NCBI GenBank assembly: GCA_947486575.1
Contig: CANKUB010000040.1
Coordinates: forward strand, 1 to 36,079
DNA length: 36,079 nt
Reading direction: 5' to 3'
Source: Betaproteobacteria bacterium
GTDB taxonomy: Bacteria; Pseudomonadota; Gammaproteobacteria; Burkholderiales; SG8-41
Made by a program: the position numbers and the translations under genes. A model generated the notes under the pieces. It was not told the DNA's origin and made no database searches. It was given only the letters and a program-made list of their open reading frames with translations. This document shows positions 1 through 9,113 of this stretch, in pieces; positions within the stretch are counted from its first letter, which is position 1, and each line of letters begins with the position of its first letter.

Positions 1-663
1 CATATCCCGGTCAAGAATCACGATACTGCGACGCTCAACGCGAATCAGGCAGCGTTGCTCAAGCTCTTTCATTACCCGACTCACCATCTCACGCGAGGCC
101 CCGATCATGCGCGCCATTTCCTGCTTGGCGGGGGCGCGAACCACCACCAGTTTGCCGTCTATTTCCTGCGCCACATCAATCAGCAGACGCGCCACACGGC
201 CCGACACATCCACCAGCGCCAGACTTTCGATTTTGCGATCCGCCGCACGCAGGCGCTTAACCAGATTGCGGATCACCAGCATGGCGACTTCGGAATGGTC
301 TTTCACGCACGTCATAAAACCGGCTTTACCCAGACGCAACATTTCGCAGGGTTCCAGCGTTAAAACGCTGGCCGAACGCGGTTGATCGTCGAGTATGCCC
401 ATCTCACCGAAAAAATCCTGCGGACCCATGAAACCCAGAATCACTTCGCGACCGTGATCGTCGGTGAGCACCACTTTTGCCTTGCCTGACAACATCACAT
501 AGAGCGAATCTGTCTCCTCGCCCGCGTGCATGATATAGACGTTACGCGCGAAACTGCGATGCTGAACGTAGGTAAGCAGCGTTGTGATCTGCTGATCCGA
601 AAACGATGCAAACAATGACACCGATTTCAATACTGTCGGATTGATTTTAAAGTTTATCGCCAT
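1..663 (-). CDS. Crp/Fnr-family transcriptional regulator (3' end cut by window edge)
   Basis: Reading leftwards from an ATG at 663, the frame stays open for all 221 codons to the window edge, so the C-terminal end is missing. Residues about 15-120 form a cyclic-nucleotide-binding-type beta-roll, with FGEMGILDD at 85-93 followed by PRSASV, the phosphate-binding-cassette position. A long helix at about 125-165 leads to a Crp-type winged helix-turn-helix (about 178-212) whose recognition helix lies near SREMVSRVMKELE. No cysteine cluster of the Fnr [4Fe-4S] type is seen at the N terminus, so a ligand- or protein-sensing Crp-like member is more likely than an oxygen sensor. It is divergent from trxB. 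Family is secure; ligand and targets are unknown. Confidence 0.93.
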   Translation of the reverse strand, partial: MAINFKINPTVLKSVSLFASFSDQQITTLLTYVQHRSFARNVYIMHAGEETDSLYVMLSGKAKVVLTDDHGREVILGFMGPQDFFGEMGILDDQPRSASVLTLEPCEMLRLGKAGFMTCVKDHSEVAMLVIRNLVKRLRAADRKIESLALVDVSGRVARLLIDVAQEIDGKLVVVRAPAKQEMARMIGASREMVSRVMKELEQRCLIRVERRSIVILDRDM

Positions 664-671
664 GACGTTAA

Positions 672-1814
<1,143 letters not shown>

Positions 1815-1857
1815 CCGGTGTGAAGTGTGGTATATGAGGTGAGGCGTGAGGTGAGCC

Positions 1858-2409
1858 GTGACGAAGCGACCGCAGCAGCAAGATCGTGCAGAATTGCTCG
1901 GCGAACTACTGCCTGACGTAACCCCGTTGCCGCGCCTGAACCGTGCGCCGTTGGTTAAAATGCGACCCGCGCCAGCGCCATCGCAACGGCTGCGTAATGA
2001 TCACGCAGTGCTGGTTGAATCGTTAAGCGACACCGATCCGTGGGAAGCCGGTTTTGAAATTGGCGACGAACTTAAATTCCTGCGCGACGGCCTTGCCAGC
2101 GACACGCTGCGCAAACTGCGGCGTGGTCATTGGTTGATACAAAACGAGCTGGATTTGCACGGCATGATCGTCGCCGAAGCTCGCCCGGCGCTGGTGGCAT
2201 TTTTAAACGAATGCCTGCACGACGGACTGCGCTGCGTGCGCATCATCCACGGCAAAGGGCTTGGTTCGAAAAACGGTGAGCCGGTATTGAAGCGCAAAGT
2301 CTGTGGCTGGCTAATGCAGCGCGACGAAATTTTGGCGTTTTGTCAGGCGCGTCGCACCGAGGGTGGTGGTGGCGCGGTGGTGGTGCTGTTGCGGGGTGCT
2401 AAACGTTAG
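1858..2409 (+). CDS. Smr-domain protein (DNA/RNA nuclease-like)
   Basis: A 183-aa protein. Its first half is low in recognisable features, and the second half is a classic Smr domain (about 95-180) with LDLHG at 98-102 and HGKG at 131-134. These motifs belong to the MutS2 C-terminal and stand-alone Smr family, whose members have nicking or RNase activity. The start is GTG 1858: an in-frame TGA at 1852-1854 rules out anything longer, and no ATG lies near the domain border. It is probably co-transcribed with trxB. The substrate of this stand-alone form is not known from sequence. Confidence 0.93.
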   Translation: MTKRPQQQDRAELLGELLPDVTPLPRLNRAPLVKMRPAPAPSQRLRNDHAVLVESLSDTDPWEAGFEIGDELKFLRDGLASDTLRKLRRGHWLIQNELDLHGMIVAEARPALVAFLNECLHDGLRCVRIIHGKGLGSKNGEPVLKRKVCGWLMQRDEILAFCQARRTEGGGGAVVVLLRGAKR

Positions 2410-2477
2410 GCGCAAAAAGCTAGCCGCGAAACTGTTGTAATCGGTGCGTAGAGAATCCCATTATTCCGAACCAAATA

Positions 2478-3425
2478 CTACGTTGCCCGGTACGCTGCAT
2501 AGACATGGTCAAAGACTTTGGCTGCCGCTGAAAGCAACTCGTCATCGCGCCGCGCTTTGTTGCGTGCGCCTTTGAGAATCATCTCAAGCCCTTTGGCGTC
2601 GTCAACCGGGATACCGCCGACATCGAGGAAGTGAATAGCTGCTGCGAGTTGGCTCAGGGCCGGATCACCGTCGAGGCCGAAACTGGCAAGCAGTACCTCG
2701 AACGTCACCCTATTGCCAACATGCGTGAAGTCGGCACCGTCGAAATCGAATCCCAGAGCATCCTTGGGTCGATCTTTAGGTTTGTCGATCCACACAAACC
2801 GCGCCTTGCGATCAACGAAGCGTTTGATGAACCACGCACTGGCCAGGCGGTCTATCCACGGGTTTTTCCGCGTAGCCCAGACTCGTCGCTGATAGTTTCC
2901 GGTATTCAGGCGCGGTATCCTGCCTTTCGCCTTGCGCGGCTCATTCGTGGCAAATAGATTTTGCATGACGCGTTCAAGGCTCGCCAGCGCGTCTTGCGCC
3001 TGTCTTTTCGCTTGGCCGGGGTAAAAATCGATCTTGATAATCAGCTGAAATGCGCGATGCAGGCGCTTCATGAGCAATTCCGCCTGCGGCTGTTGCAGGC
3101 GAGCCAGCGATTTTTCTGCTGCGTGGATTTGTATAATGAGTGATGCGTAATCGCTGGTTCTGTCAAAGAGCTGGCGAGCCCACGCTGATTGAAAGCTTGA
3201 CTTGAAATTCATCTCGACCGTCATCGCAAAACCACCGGCGGCTTTTACGTCAGATTCGATATCAGCGAAATTCGCTTGTTGCGCCGTGCGGACGGGCAGC
3301 AAATACACGCCGTCCCTGATTACGCCGCAACCCATGCCGTGCAAGGCGCGCCAGATACGCATCCGCACTGTCTTGTTGCTGGATGGAAGGCTTAATACCA
3401 GTGCGATAAAAATGGATGATTTCAT
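2478..3425 (-). CDS. chrB: ChrB-type chromate resistance/regulatory protein
   Basis: A 315-aa protein with the two-part ChrB layout. An N-terminal ChrB_N-like region (about 1-135) is rich in basic residues and tryptophans and is thought to act as the transcriptional sensor. The C-terminal Chrome_Resist domain (about 180-315) opens with RRVWATRKNPWIDRLASAWF and contains the FDFDGADFTH segment. ChrB proteins control chrA chromate-efflux genes in several proteobacteria. Here no chrA lies on either side: the neighbours are an Smr gene (convergent) and a beta-propeller lipoprotein (divergent). There is no clear Shine-Dalgarno before ATG 3425. Instead a symmetrical GTAGTA/TACTAC array abuts the start, which suggests autoregulation. 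Family assignment is strong; the role in chromate response is inferred. Confidence 0.88.
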   Translation of the reverse strand: MKSSIFIALVLSLPSSNKTVRMRIWRALHGMGCGVIRDGVYLLPVRTAQQANFADIESDVKAAGGFAMTVEMNFKSSFQSAWARQLFDRTSDYASLIIQIHAAEKSLARLQQPQAELLMKRLHRAFQLIIKIDFYPGQAKRQAQDALASLERVMQNLFATNEPRKAKGRIPRLNTGNYQRRVWATRKNPWIDRLASAWFIKRFVDRKARFVWIDKPKDRPKDALGFDFDGADFTHVGNRVTFEVLLASFGLDGDPALSQLAAAIHFLDVGGIPVDDAKGLEMILKGARNKARRDDELLSAAAKVFDHVYAAYRAT

Positions 3426-3426
3426 T

Positions 3427-3449
3427 GTAGTATTTACTACATAGTAGTA
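3427..3449. promoter_or_regulatory. Palindromic operator candidate at chrB start
   Basis: Three alternating 6-nt half-sites are present: GTAGTA (3427-3432), TACTAC (3435-3440) and GTAGTA (3444-3449). The spacers are TT and ATA, so two overlapping perfect palindromes share the middle arm. A further CTAC lies at 3457-3460. The array begins one base upstream of the chrB ATG, where a bound repressor would block both transcription and initiation. It is a likely binding site for ChrB itself or another regulator. Confidence 0.5.
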
Positions 3450-3724
3450 GTTATTTCTACAAAATACAATTATTTGTAAGTTATTGAAATAAATAGATTA
3501 ATTTTATTTATGCGTCAGATAAATGCTAAATTTGCATAATCGAAAGCGTCTATTTGATAAACTATCTTGACCGTAAAGACCCGCTAATTTAAAGTCGCGG
3601 CCTGTGAGTTCGTGATATTTTTTTCTCGACTCAGCCGGGTACCCCTAACAGATGGCAGCCGCCCGGTAATTAAAGACACTTCTGTCTCAAGTGCTGCTCC
3701 AGTCCCAACGGGATAGGAGCGCGC
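3450..3724. other. AT-rich intergenic region between chrB and lipoprotein gene
   Basis: The first about 120 nt are very AT-rich, with runs such as TTATTGAAATAAATAG, and probably hold the divergent promoters of chrB and the lipoprotein gene. The segment at 3468-3494 loosely resembles the AT-rich motif described for 11.9-34.2 kb. From 3570 the base composition returns to normal. No ORF, RNA gene or convincing terminator was found. AGGAG at 3715-3719 is the ribosome-binding site of the next gene. Confidence 0.6.
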
Positions 3725-4486
3725 ATGAAATATAGAAGTGGTTTAATTCCTCTCGTAGTTATTGTGGCCGCCACGAGTATCGGCTGCAGCGATCCGTTAT
3801 CCGCTCCGGCCAGTGCCAGAAGCGAGGCTCCAGCTACTCGTTCCAGTAAAGACCGGTATGAAGTCGCGGCGCAGGATATGGCGCCGTACGGTGCCCTGCT
3901 AAAAGCGCATGAGCAGGGCGAGCAGCGCGCGCTGCGTTTCAAAGTGGATGTTGTGCGCAATCGGTTGTGGGTGCTTGGCCTCAAACACGTCTATGTCTAC
4001 GACATCACCGCAAAGCACTTGATTCGGCGCGTAGCGTTACCCAATGGGTCTACCGCCGGATTTGTGTGTTCACCCGACTTGGCCCTGGATCGATCTGGCG
4101 CTGCTTTTATTTCCAGCAACGTCGAATCAAAACTGTGGAAAATCGATGCCGAAGATTTTGGCATTCAAGCGCAAGAAATTACTCTGCGTGCAGGCGCGAA
4201 CCGGGACATCGGTTTTGGTGCGCTGACGTTTGTCGAAGATGGTGTGCTATATGCACTGACTGCCCATGAAGGTTCGCTTTGGCGAATCGACCTCACGACA
4301 TTGCGCGCCAACGAAGTAGCGCTATCAGAGCGCTTGTTAAATACCTGCATATTGACTGCACCGGTTCAGCGCACACAAAGCGGATTCCCCATTTTGTGTG
4401 CTACCGCTGGGAAGCAATTCCGGCAGATTGCGATAGCCCCCGATTTCACCAGCGGGCACGTCGCAAATAAGAAATGTCCTTCTTAA
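3725..4486 (+). CDS. Beta-propeller-like lipoprotein of unknown function
   Basis: A 253-aa protein with a lipoprotein-type signal peptide: MKYR, a hydrophobic core, then SIGC with the cysteine at about residue 20. The -3 serine is not the usual leucine, so lipidation is probable rather than certain. The body has repeated blade-like strands (RLWVLGLKHVYVYDI, KLWKIDAEDFG, SLWRIDLTTL) typical of NHL, SMP-30 or YVTN propellers, but the length allows only about four blades, so it may be partial or pair with another subunit. AGGAG at 3715-3719 sits 5 nt before the ATG. The next gene, 21 nt downstream, also encodes a propeller, so the two are probably one operon. No enzymatic residues recognised. 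Confidence 0.75.
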   Translation: MKYRSGLIPLVVIVAATSIGCSDPLSAPASARSEAPATRSSKDRYEVAAQDMAPYGALLKAHEQGEQRALRFKVDVVRNRLWVLGLKHVYVYDITAKHLIRRVALPNGSTAGFVCSPDLALDRSGAAFISSNVESKLWKIDAEDFGIQAQEITLRAGANRDIGFGALTFVEDGVLYALTAHEGSLWRIDLTTLRANEVALSERLLNTCILTAPVQRTQSGFPILCATAGKQFRQIAIAPDFTSGHVANKKCPS

Positions 4487-4507
4487 CTTTTTTGATGGAG
4501 ATGAGTT

Positions 4508-5440
4508 ATGACAATGAAGCATGCTGGTTATATTGCTCTGCCGGAACATCGCGGCGAGGGCGGTTTTGACCATGCCGACATACAGGTGCCCTCGTCCCGC
4601 CTCTACGTTGCGCATACCGGCAACGATGCGGTTGACGTGATCGACATCGAATATGATCGATACCTTGAGTCGATAACCGGACTCACCGCCGTGGCGGGTG
4701 CGCTGGTGTCGGAAGCGCGTGGACTGGTTTTCACATCCAATCGCGGCGAGAACACGGTCTCGGTGTTTGCGCCCCATGCCGAGCGCGGCGCTTTCAAGAT
4801 CGCCGTAGGCGTGAAGCCGAACGGACTCGCGTTTGATCCAGCTCGCGGCACGCTGATCGCCGCGAACGTCGGCGACCCGGAGATAGCGGATTCACATACG
4901 GTGTCGGTGCTGGATATCGCACGCCGGGAGCGCATCGCCGAAATCAAAGCGCCCGGTCGCACGCGATGGGCGATTTATCATCCGGCGCTCGACATGTTCT
5001 TCGTCAATATCGCATCCCCGGCGCGAATTATCGCCATTGATGCCCGTGACCCAACCAAGATAGCTAAGGCGTATGAAGTTCCGGCAGCAGGCCCACACGG
5101 CTTGGATTTCGATCCGGCCACAGGGCGCTTATTGTGCGCCTGCGATGCCGGTGTGCTGATTGCACTTGACGCATCGTCAGGCCGTGTACTTGGCGAGGTT
5201 CCTCTTAGCGGTGGCCCGGACGTGATTTTCCTTCACCCCTCGATGAACCGTTTGTATGTAGCCATCGGCGACCCGGGGGTGATAGACGTTATCGATATCG
5301 GCACGATGCGCCGGGTGGAAACTGTGCCAACAGAGGCAGGGGCGCACACCTTCGCGCTCGACCGCAAGCGAAATAAAATTTATGTGTTTTTACCGCAGTC
5401 ACATCGTGCGGCAGTATTTGTCGATACGAATATTCAATAA
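4508..5440 (+). CDS. YncE-like (YVTN-family) beta-propeller protein
   Basis: A 310-aa protein built almost wholly of YVTN-type blades. Examples are SRLYVAHTGNDAVDVIDI, GLVFTSNRGENTVSVF, GTLIAANVGDPE and NRLYVAIGDPGVIDVIDI, ending in NKIYVFLPQSHRAAVFVD. About seven blades fit the length. Unlike most YncE relatives it has no signal peptide: the N terminus (MTMKHAGYIALPEHRGEGG) is polar, so as annotated it would be cytoplasmic. GGAG at 4497-4500 with 7-nt spacing supports ATG 4508. It lies just after the lipoprotein propeller gene and just before a decayed glutathione S-transferase tail. Such propellers usually bind ligands or partner proteins; the function here is unknown. Confidence 0.85.
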   Translation: MTMKHAGYIALPEHRGEGGFDHADIQVPSSRLYVAHTGNDAVDVIDIEYDRYLESITGLTAVAGALVSEARGLVFTSNRGENTVSVFAPHAERGAFKIAVGVKPNGLAFDPARGTLIAANVGDPEIADSHTVSVLDIARRERIAEIKAPGRTRWAIYHPALDMFFVNIASPARIIAIDARDPTKIAKAYEVPAAGPHGLDFDPATGRLLCACDAGVLIALDASSGRVLGEVPLSGGPDVIFLHPSMNRLYVAIGDPGVIDVIDIGTMRRVETVPTEAGAHTFALDRKRNKIYVFLPQSHRAAVFVDTNIQ

Positions 5441-5446
5441 CAAAGG

Positions 5447-5677
5447 AAGCTGGGCGACGAGCGCGTCGTTCAGGCCGCGCTGCCCAAGATCGCGCGCTAA
5501 ACGTGAAGGAGCGAGAGCTACACGCGGGCCAACCGTTTCTGATTGGCGACACAGTCACGCTCTCGGATTTTCATGGTGCCGTGCTTGATCTCGCTGGCGC
5601 GGACTGATAAGGGCCGCGCGATGCTCGAACGTTATCCGCTGGTGATGGGCTGGCGTGAGCGTATGGCAACTCGATAG
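5447..5677 (+). pseudogene. Decayed glutathione S-transferase C-terminal fragment
   Basis: Translating across frames gives a GST-C-like tail in three pieces. 5447-5493 reads KLGDERVVQAALPKIA. 5494-5604 reads ALNVKERELHAGQPFLIGDT followed by VTLSDFHGAVLDLAGAD. 5603-5677 reads TDKGRAMLERYPLVMGWRER and ends MATR-stop. The motif GQPFLIGDTVTLSDF is the N-capping/hydrophobic-staple region typical of GSTs, and the closing helix (YPLVMGWRERMATR) is also characteristic. The first and third pieces share one frame and the middle piece lies in another, so two opposing indels are needed. The N-terminal thioredoxin-like half is absent. It could also be a recent double frameshift or an assembly error in a truncated gene. 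Confidence 0.7.
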
Positions 5678-5908
5678 CGTTAAGTGGTTTCGTACTGCGC
5701 AACCATCACGCAAGCCCATCGAACACGCGCGGCGGTGAGTAACAGCGCATCGGCTTGGTGTTCTGGCCAAAGTCCTGAGTCGCACCTTGTCTCATCTCAA
5801 CCCGCCATAGATCGGGCAGGATACGATAAAAAGCGGCACCGAATCAAGCCAGCACTTCTAAAAGAATGATTGCCGCAGAGAGGAGCATTTCATATGCCGC
5901 ACCTTACG
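5678..5908. other. Intergenic remainder downstream of GST fragment and glnB
   Basis: About 230 nt with no credible gene on either strand and no clear stem-loop plus T-run to terminate glnB. Short ORFs here have no family resemblance. Together with the GST remnant it makes a 468-nt stretch without an intact gene, consistent with a deletion scar. Confidence 0.6.
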
Positions 5909-6262
<354 letters not shown>

Positions 6263-6282
6263 TCAGGTACGATTAAGACTCA

Positions 6283-6291
6283 AGAATAGCA
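6283..6291 (-). promoter_or_regulatory. Possible glnB promoter (extended -10)
   Basis: On the minus strand TGC-TATTCT lies in the nadE-glnB gap, 35 nt before the glnB ATG. It fits an extended -10 and would let glnB be transcribed separately from nadE. No convincing -35 was found, as is usual for extended -10 promoters. Confidence 0.35.
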
Positions 6292-6298
6292 CAGCCCG

Positions 6299-7906
6299 TT
6301 ACACATACGGCGGACGAAACTTGTTGGTAATCGGATAACGCCAATCCTTGCCAAAACCCCGCGCGGTAATACGTATGCCCACCGGCGACTGGCGGCGCTT
6401 GTACTCTGAAATATGTATGAGTTTGACCACCCGTTCGACATCGGCGCGCGCATAACCTTTGGCGATAATATCGCGCGGGCTTTGGTCGTTTTCCACATAC
6501 GCTTCCATGATGGCATCGAGTATTTCGTACGGTGGCAGGCTATCCTGATCTTTTTGATCGGGGCGCAGTTCCGCCGACGGCGGACGATCAATCACCCGCT
6601 GCGGAATCACCGGCGAAAGCGTGTTGCGGTAATTCGACAGGCGATACACCATCAGCTTATTGATGTCTTTAAGCACCGCGAAACCGCCCGCCATGTCGCC
6701 ATACAGCGTGGCGTAACCCGTGCCCATTTCACTCTTGTTGCCGGTGGTCAACACAATCGCACCGGTTTTGTTCGACATCGCCATCAGCAGCACGCCGCGG
6801 ATGCGCGATTGCAGATTTTCCTCGGTGGTGTCTTCTTTCAAGCCTTTGAATTCATCTGCCAGCGTTTGTTGAAACACATCAAATAATGGCTTGATGGCGA
6901 TTTCAACATAGCGCACTTTCAGCGCGTCGGCTTCCGCGCAAGCATCTTCGCGGCTCATGCCCGCCGTATATTGCGAGGGCATCATCACCGCCTTCACGCG
7001 ATCCGCGCCCAAGGCATCGGCAGCCACTGCAAGCGTCAACGCCGAATCTATGCCACCGGAAAGTCCCAGCAGGATGCCAGGGAAACCGTTTTTATTGACG
7101 TAATCGCGCACACCCAACACCAGCGCCTGATACACCTCGGCTTCCAGTGTCTGCGCAGGTGCAATTTTGCCGGGCTGCGGCACCCCACCTGAAATATCAA
7201 TAAAATCAATAGCTTCCGTAAACGAGGCGGATAGATGCGTGAGCTTGCCTGCGGCGTCCATTGCGAACGACGCGCCATCAAACACCAACTCATCTTGCCC
7301 GCCTACCTGATTGGCAAAAATGACTGGAATGCCGGTTTCAGCCGCGCGCTCGCGCACCACTTCGTAGCGCGTTTGCTGCTTGTTCATGTGGTACGGCGAG
7401 GCGTTCAGCACCAGCAACACTTGTGCACCTGCCTGTTTGGCGGCAATGGCAGCCGGCTCTTCCCATACGTCTTCGCAGATATTCACGCCGAGGCGCAGGC
7501 CCTCGTGCTCGAACACGCAGGGTACAGCGCCTGAGTGAAAATAGCGCTTTTCATCGAACTCTTTGTAGTTGGGCAACTCGCGCTTGAGGTAGGTGGCGAG
7601 GATTTTTCCGTCGCGCAACACCGACGCCGCGTTGTAGCGCTTGCCGTCTTGCTTGTGCGGATGTCCTACCACCAGCGTTATGTCCGTGACCTTACGCGCA
7701 AGGCCTGCCACCGCTGCATCGCAGGCATCACAAAAATCGTCGCGCAGCAGCAGGTCTTCCGGCGAATAGCCGCAGATCGCCAGTTCCGTGGTTAGCAGGA
7801 GTGAAGCGCCGCCTGCGCGCGCCCGCGCGGCGGCATCGGTAATTTTCGCGGCATTGCCATCGATATCGCCGACCGTGTAATTGAGTTGAGCAATCGCAAT
7901 TTTCAT
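6299..7906 (-). CDS. nadE: Glutamine-dependent NAD+ synthetase
   Basis: A 535-aa two-domain enzyme that makes NAD+ from nicotinic acid adenine dinucleotide with ATP and glutamine. Residues 1-260 are a nitrilase-type glutaminase with the Glu41 (TELAICGY), Lys108 (KRELPNY) and Cys144 (NICEDVW) triad. Residues about 270-535 are the synthetase, with the P-loop SGGIDS at 283-288 and the TTGNKSEMGTGYATLYGDM segment. The protein is cytoplasmic and the length is normal for the bacterial fused form. It lies upstream of glnB on the same strand. ATG 7906 starts the typical KIAIAQLNYTVGD strand. Confidence 0.97.
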   Translation of the reverse strand: MKIAIAQLNYTVGDIDGNAAKITDAAARARAGGASLLLTTELAICGYSPEDLLLRDDFCDACDAAVAGLARKVTDITLVVGHPHKQDGKRYNAASVLRDGKILATYLKRELPNYKEFDEKRYFHSGAVPCVFEHEGLRLGVNICEDVWEEPAAIAAKQAGAQVLLVLNASPYHMNKQQTRYEVVRERAAETGIPVIFANQVGGQDELVFDGASFAMDAAGKLTHLSASFTEAIDFIDISGGVPQPGKIAPAQTLEAEVYQALVLGVRDYVNKNGFPGILLGLSGGIDSALTLAVAADALGADRVKAVMMPSQYTAGMSREDACAEADALKVRYVEIAIKPLFDVFQQTLADEFKGLKEDTTEENLQSRIRGVLLMAMSNKTGAIVLTTGNKSEMGTGYATLYGDMAGGFAVLKDINKLMVYRLSNYRNTLSPVIPQRVIDRPPSAELRPDQKDQDSLPPYEILDAIMEAYVENDQSPRDIIAKGYARADVERVVKLIHISEYKRRQSPVGIRITARGFGKDWRYPITNKFRPPYV

Positions 7907-7907
7907 G

Positions 7908-7921
7908 GCGCTACTATATCA
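7908..7921 (-). promoter_or_regulatory. nadE extended -10 promoter; leaderless start predicted
   Basis: Read on the minus strand this is TGATATAGTAGCGC: an extended -10 (TGA-TATAGT), then GCGCC and the nadE ATG. Only 6 nt separate TATAGT from the ATG, so initiation 7 nt downstream of the -10 falls on the A of the start codon. No Shine-Dalgarno is present. The identical 14 nt occurs before the NUDIX gene at 11334-11347. Confidence 0.45.
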
Positions 7922-7974
7922 TCGGCAGGCATAAATTTCGCCTCCCTGAATACACTCGCAGCCTGGAATCACCC

Positions 7975-9102
7975 TTGACCGTTGAAATTGTATCCACGCT
8001 GGCCGCTATCGACCCGGCGCAATGGAACCGTCTCACCAGCGGCAATCCTTTCCTGCGACACGAATTCCTGCATGCCCTGCACGAAACCGGCTGCGCCTCT
8101 GATCACAGCGGCTGGTCGCCACGCTTTCTGGTGGCGTTTGAAGGCCAGCGGCTTACCGGCGCCATGCCGCTTTACGTTAAATCACACTCGCGCGGTGAAT
8201 ATGTATTCGATTGGGCCTGGGCCGATGCCTATCAGCGGCACGGCCTCGAATATTATCCCAAGCTCTTGTGCGCGATTCCGTTCACACCGGTGAGCGGGCC
8301 CCGCATTCTTGGCGAATCGGAAAGTGTGATCGAATCTCTCGCGTCAAAAGTGCTGGATGTTGCGCGCGAAAGCAAAGCCTCATCGCTGCACTGCTTGTTT
8401 CCACCCGATGATCAGACACAACGTCTGGCGGGCAAAGGTATGATGGTGCGCCACGGTGTGCAGTTTCACTGGGTGAACGAGGGCGACGCCACGTTCGACG
8501 AATACCTCGCGCGCATGAATCACACCAAGCGCAAGAAAATCAAACAGGAACGACGCAAAGTTATCGAAGCGGGCATCAGCTTTCGCTGGCTGGAAGGCGC
8601 AGCCATCACCGAAGCGGATTGGTCATTCTTCGCGCGCTGTTACACGCGCACCTACCGCGAGCATCACAATACGCCGTATCTCAACGAGGCATTTTTTCAG
8701 CGCATTGGTAAAACCATGCCGGAGAATATGTTGTTGATTGTCGCCGAGCGCGACTGCAAGCCTATCGCGGCATCGTTCAACGTGCGTAGTGCTGATCGTT
8801 TATATGGCCGCTATTGGGGCGCGATAGAACATCACCCCATGCTGCATTTTGAAGCGTGTTATTACCAGACCATTGAATATTGCCTCGCACGTGGCCTCGC
8901 AGTTTTTGAAGGCGGCGCGCAGGGCGAACACAAAATGGCGCGCGGTTTGATGCCGGTGCAAACGTCGTCCGTACACTGGCTGGCGCATCCGCAATTCGCC
9001 GAAGCGGTCGAAGCATTTCTTGCGCGCGAGACCCAAGGCATCGATCATTACATCGACGAATTGCGCGAACGCACGCCGTTCGCCGCTCACCCGTTGCCGT
9101 AA
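7975..9102 (+). CDS. COG3146-family (DUF482) GNAT-like acyltransferase
   Basis: A 375-aa cytoplasmic protein of the COG3146 family, sometimes labelled peptidoglycan biosynthesis protein or FemX-like N-acyltransferase. Recognisable parts are the N-terminal NPFLRHEFLHALHETG, the DWAWADAYQRHGLEYYPKL block, the basic NHTKRKKIKQERRK stretch and the C-terminal GGAQGEHKMARGLMPV loop. The fold is predicted to be two GNAT-like domains. The substrate is not established. The only start consistent with the conserved N terminus is TTG at 7975; no in-frame ATG lies before the NPFL block. It is divergent from nadE (68 nt) and followed after 11 nt by the SulP gene, probably as one transcript. Confidence 0.87.
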   Translation: MTVEIVSTLAAIDPAQWNRLTSGNPFLRHEFLHALHETGCASDHSGWSPRFLVAFEGQRLTGAMPLYVKSHSRGEYVFDWAWADAYQRHGLEYYPKLLCAIPFTPVSGPRILGESESVIESLASKVLDVARESKASSLHCLFPPDDQTQRLAGKGMMVRHGVQFHWVNEGDATFDEYLARMNHTKRKKIKQERRKVIEAGISFRWLEGAAITEADWSFFARCYTRTYREHHNTPYLNEAFFQRIGKTMPENMLLIVAERDCKPIAASFNVRSADRLYGRYWGAIEHHPMLHFEACYYQTIEYCLARGLAVFEGGAQGEHKMARGLMPVQTSSVHWLAHPQFAEAVEAFLARETQGIDHYIDELRERTPFAAHPLP

Positions 9103-9113
9103 GTCCACTCTTC

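Noticed and set aside
55-385. Plus-strand ORFs of about 100 codons at the left edge.
   Set aside because: They are antisense shadows of the Crp/Fnr-type gene, whose minus-strand frame shows clear domain motifs.
1815-1857. Repeated GTGAGG/GTGAGC units between trxB and the Smr gene, considered as a short tandem repeat or terminator.
   Set aside because: The units are irregular and only 5-7 nt long; no stem with a T-run can be formed.
3570-3700. Segment with GTAAAGACCCGC and GGGTACCCCTAA that recalls parts of a c-di-GMP (GEMM) riboswitch.
   Set aside because: The conserved core GCAAAGCC and the paired stems could not be drawn; resemblance is too loose to claim a riboswitch.
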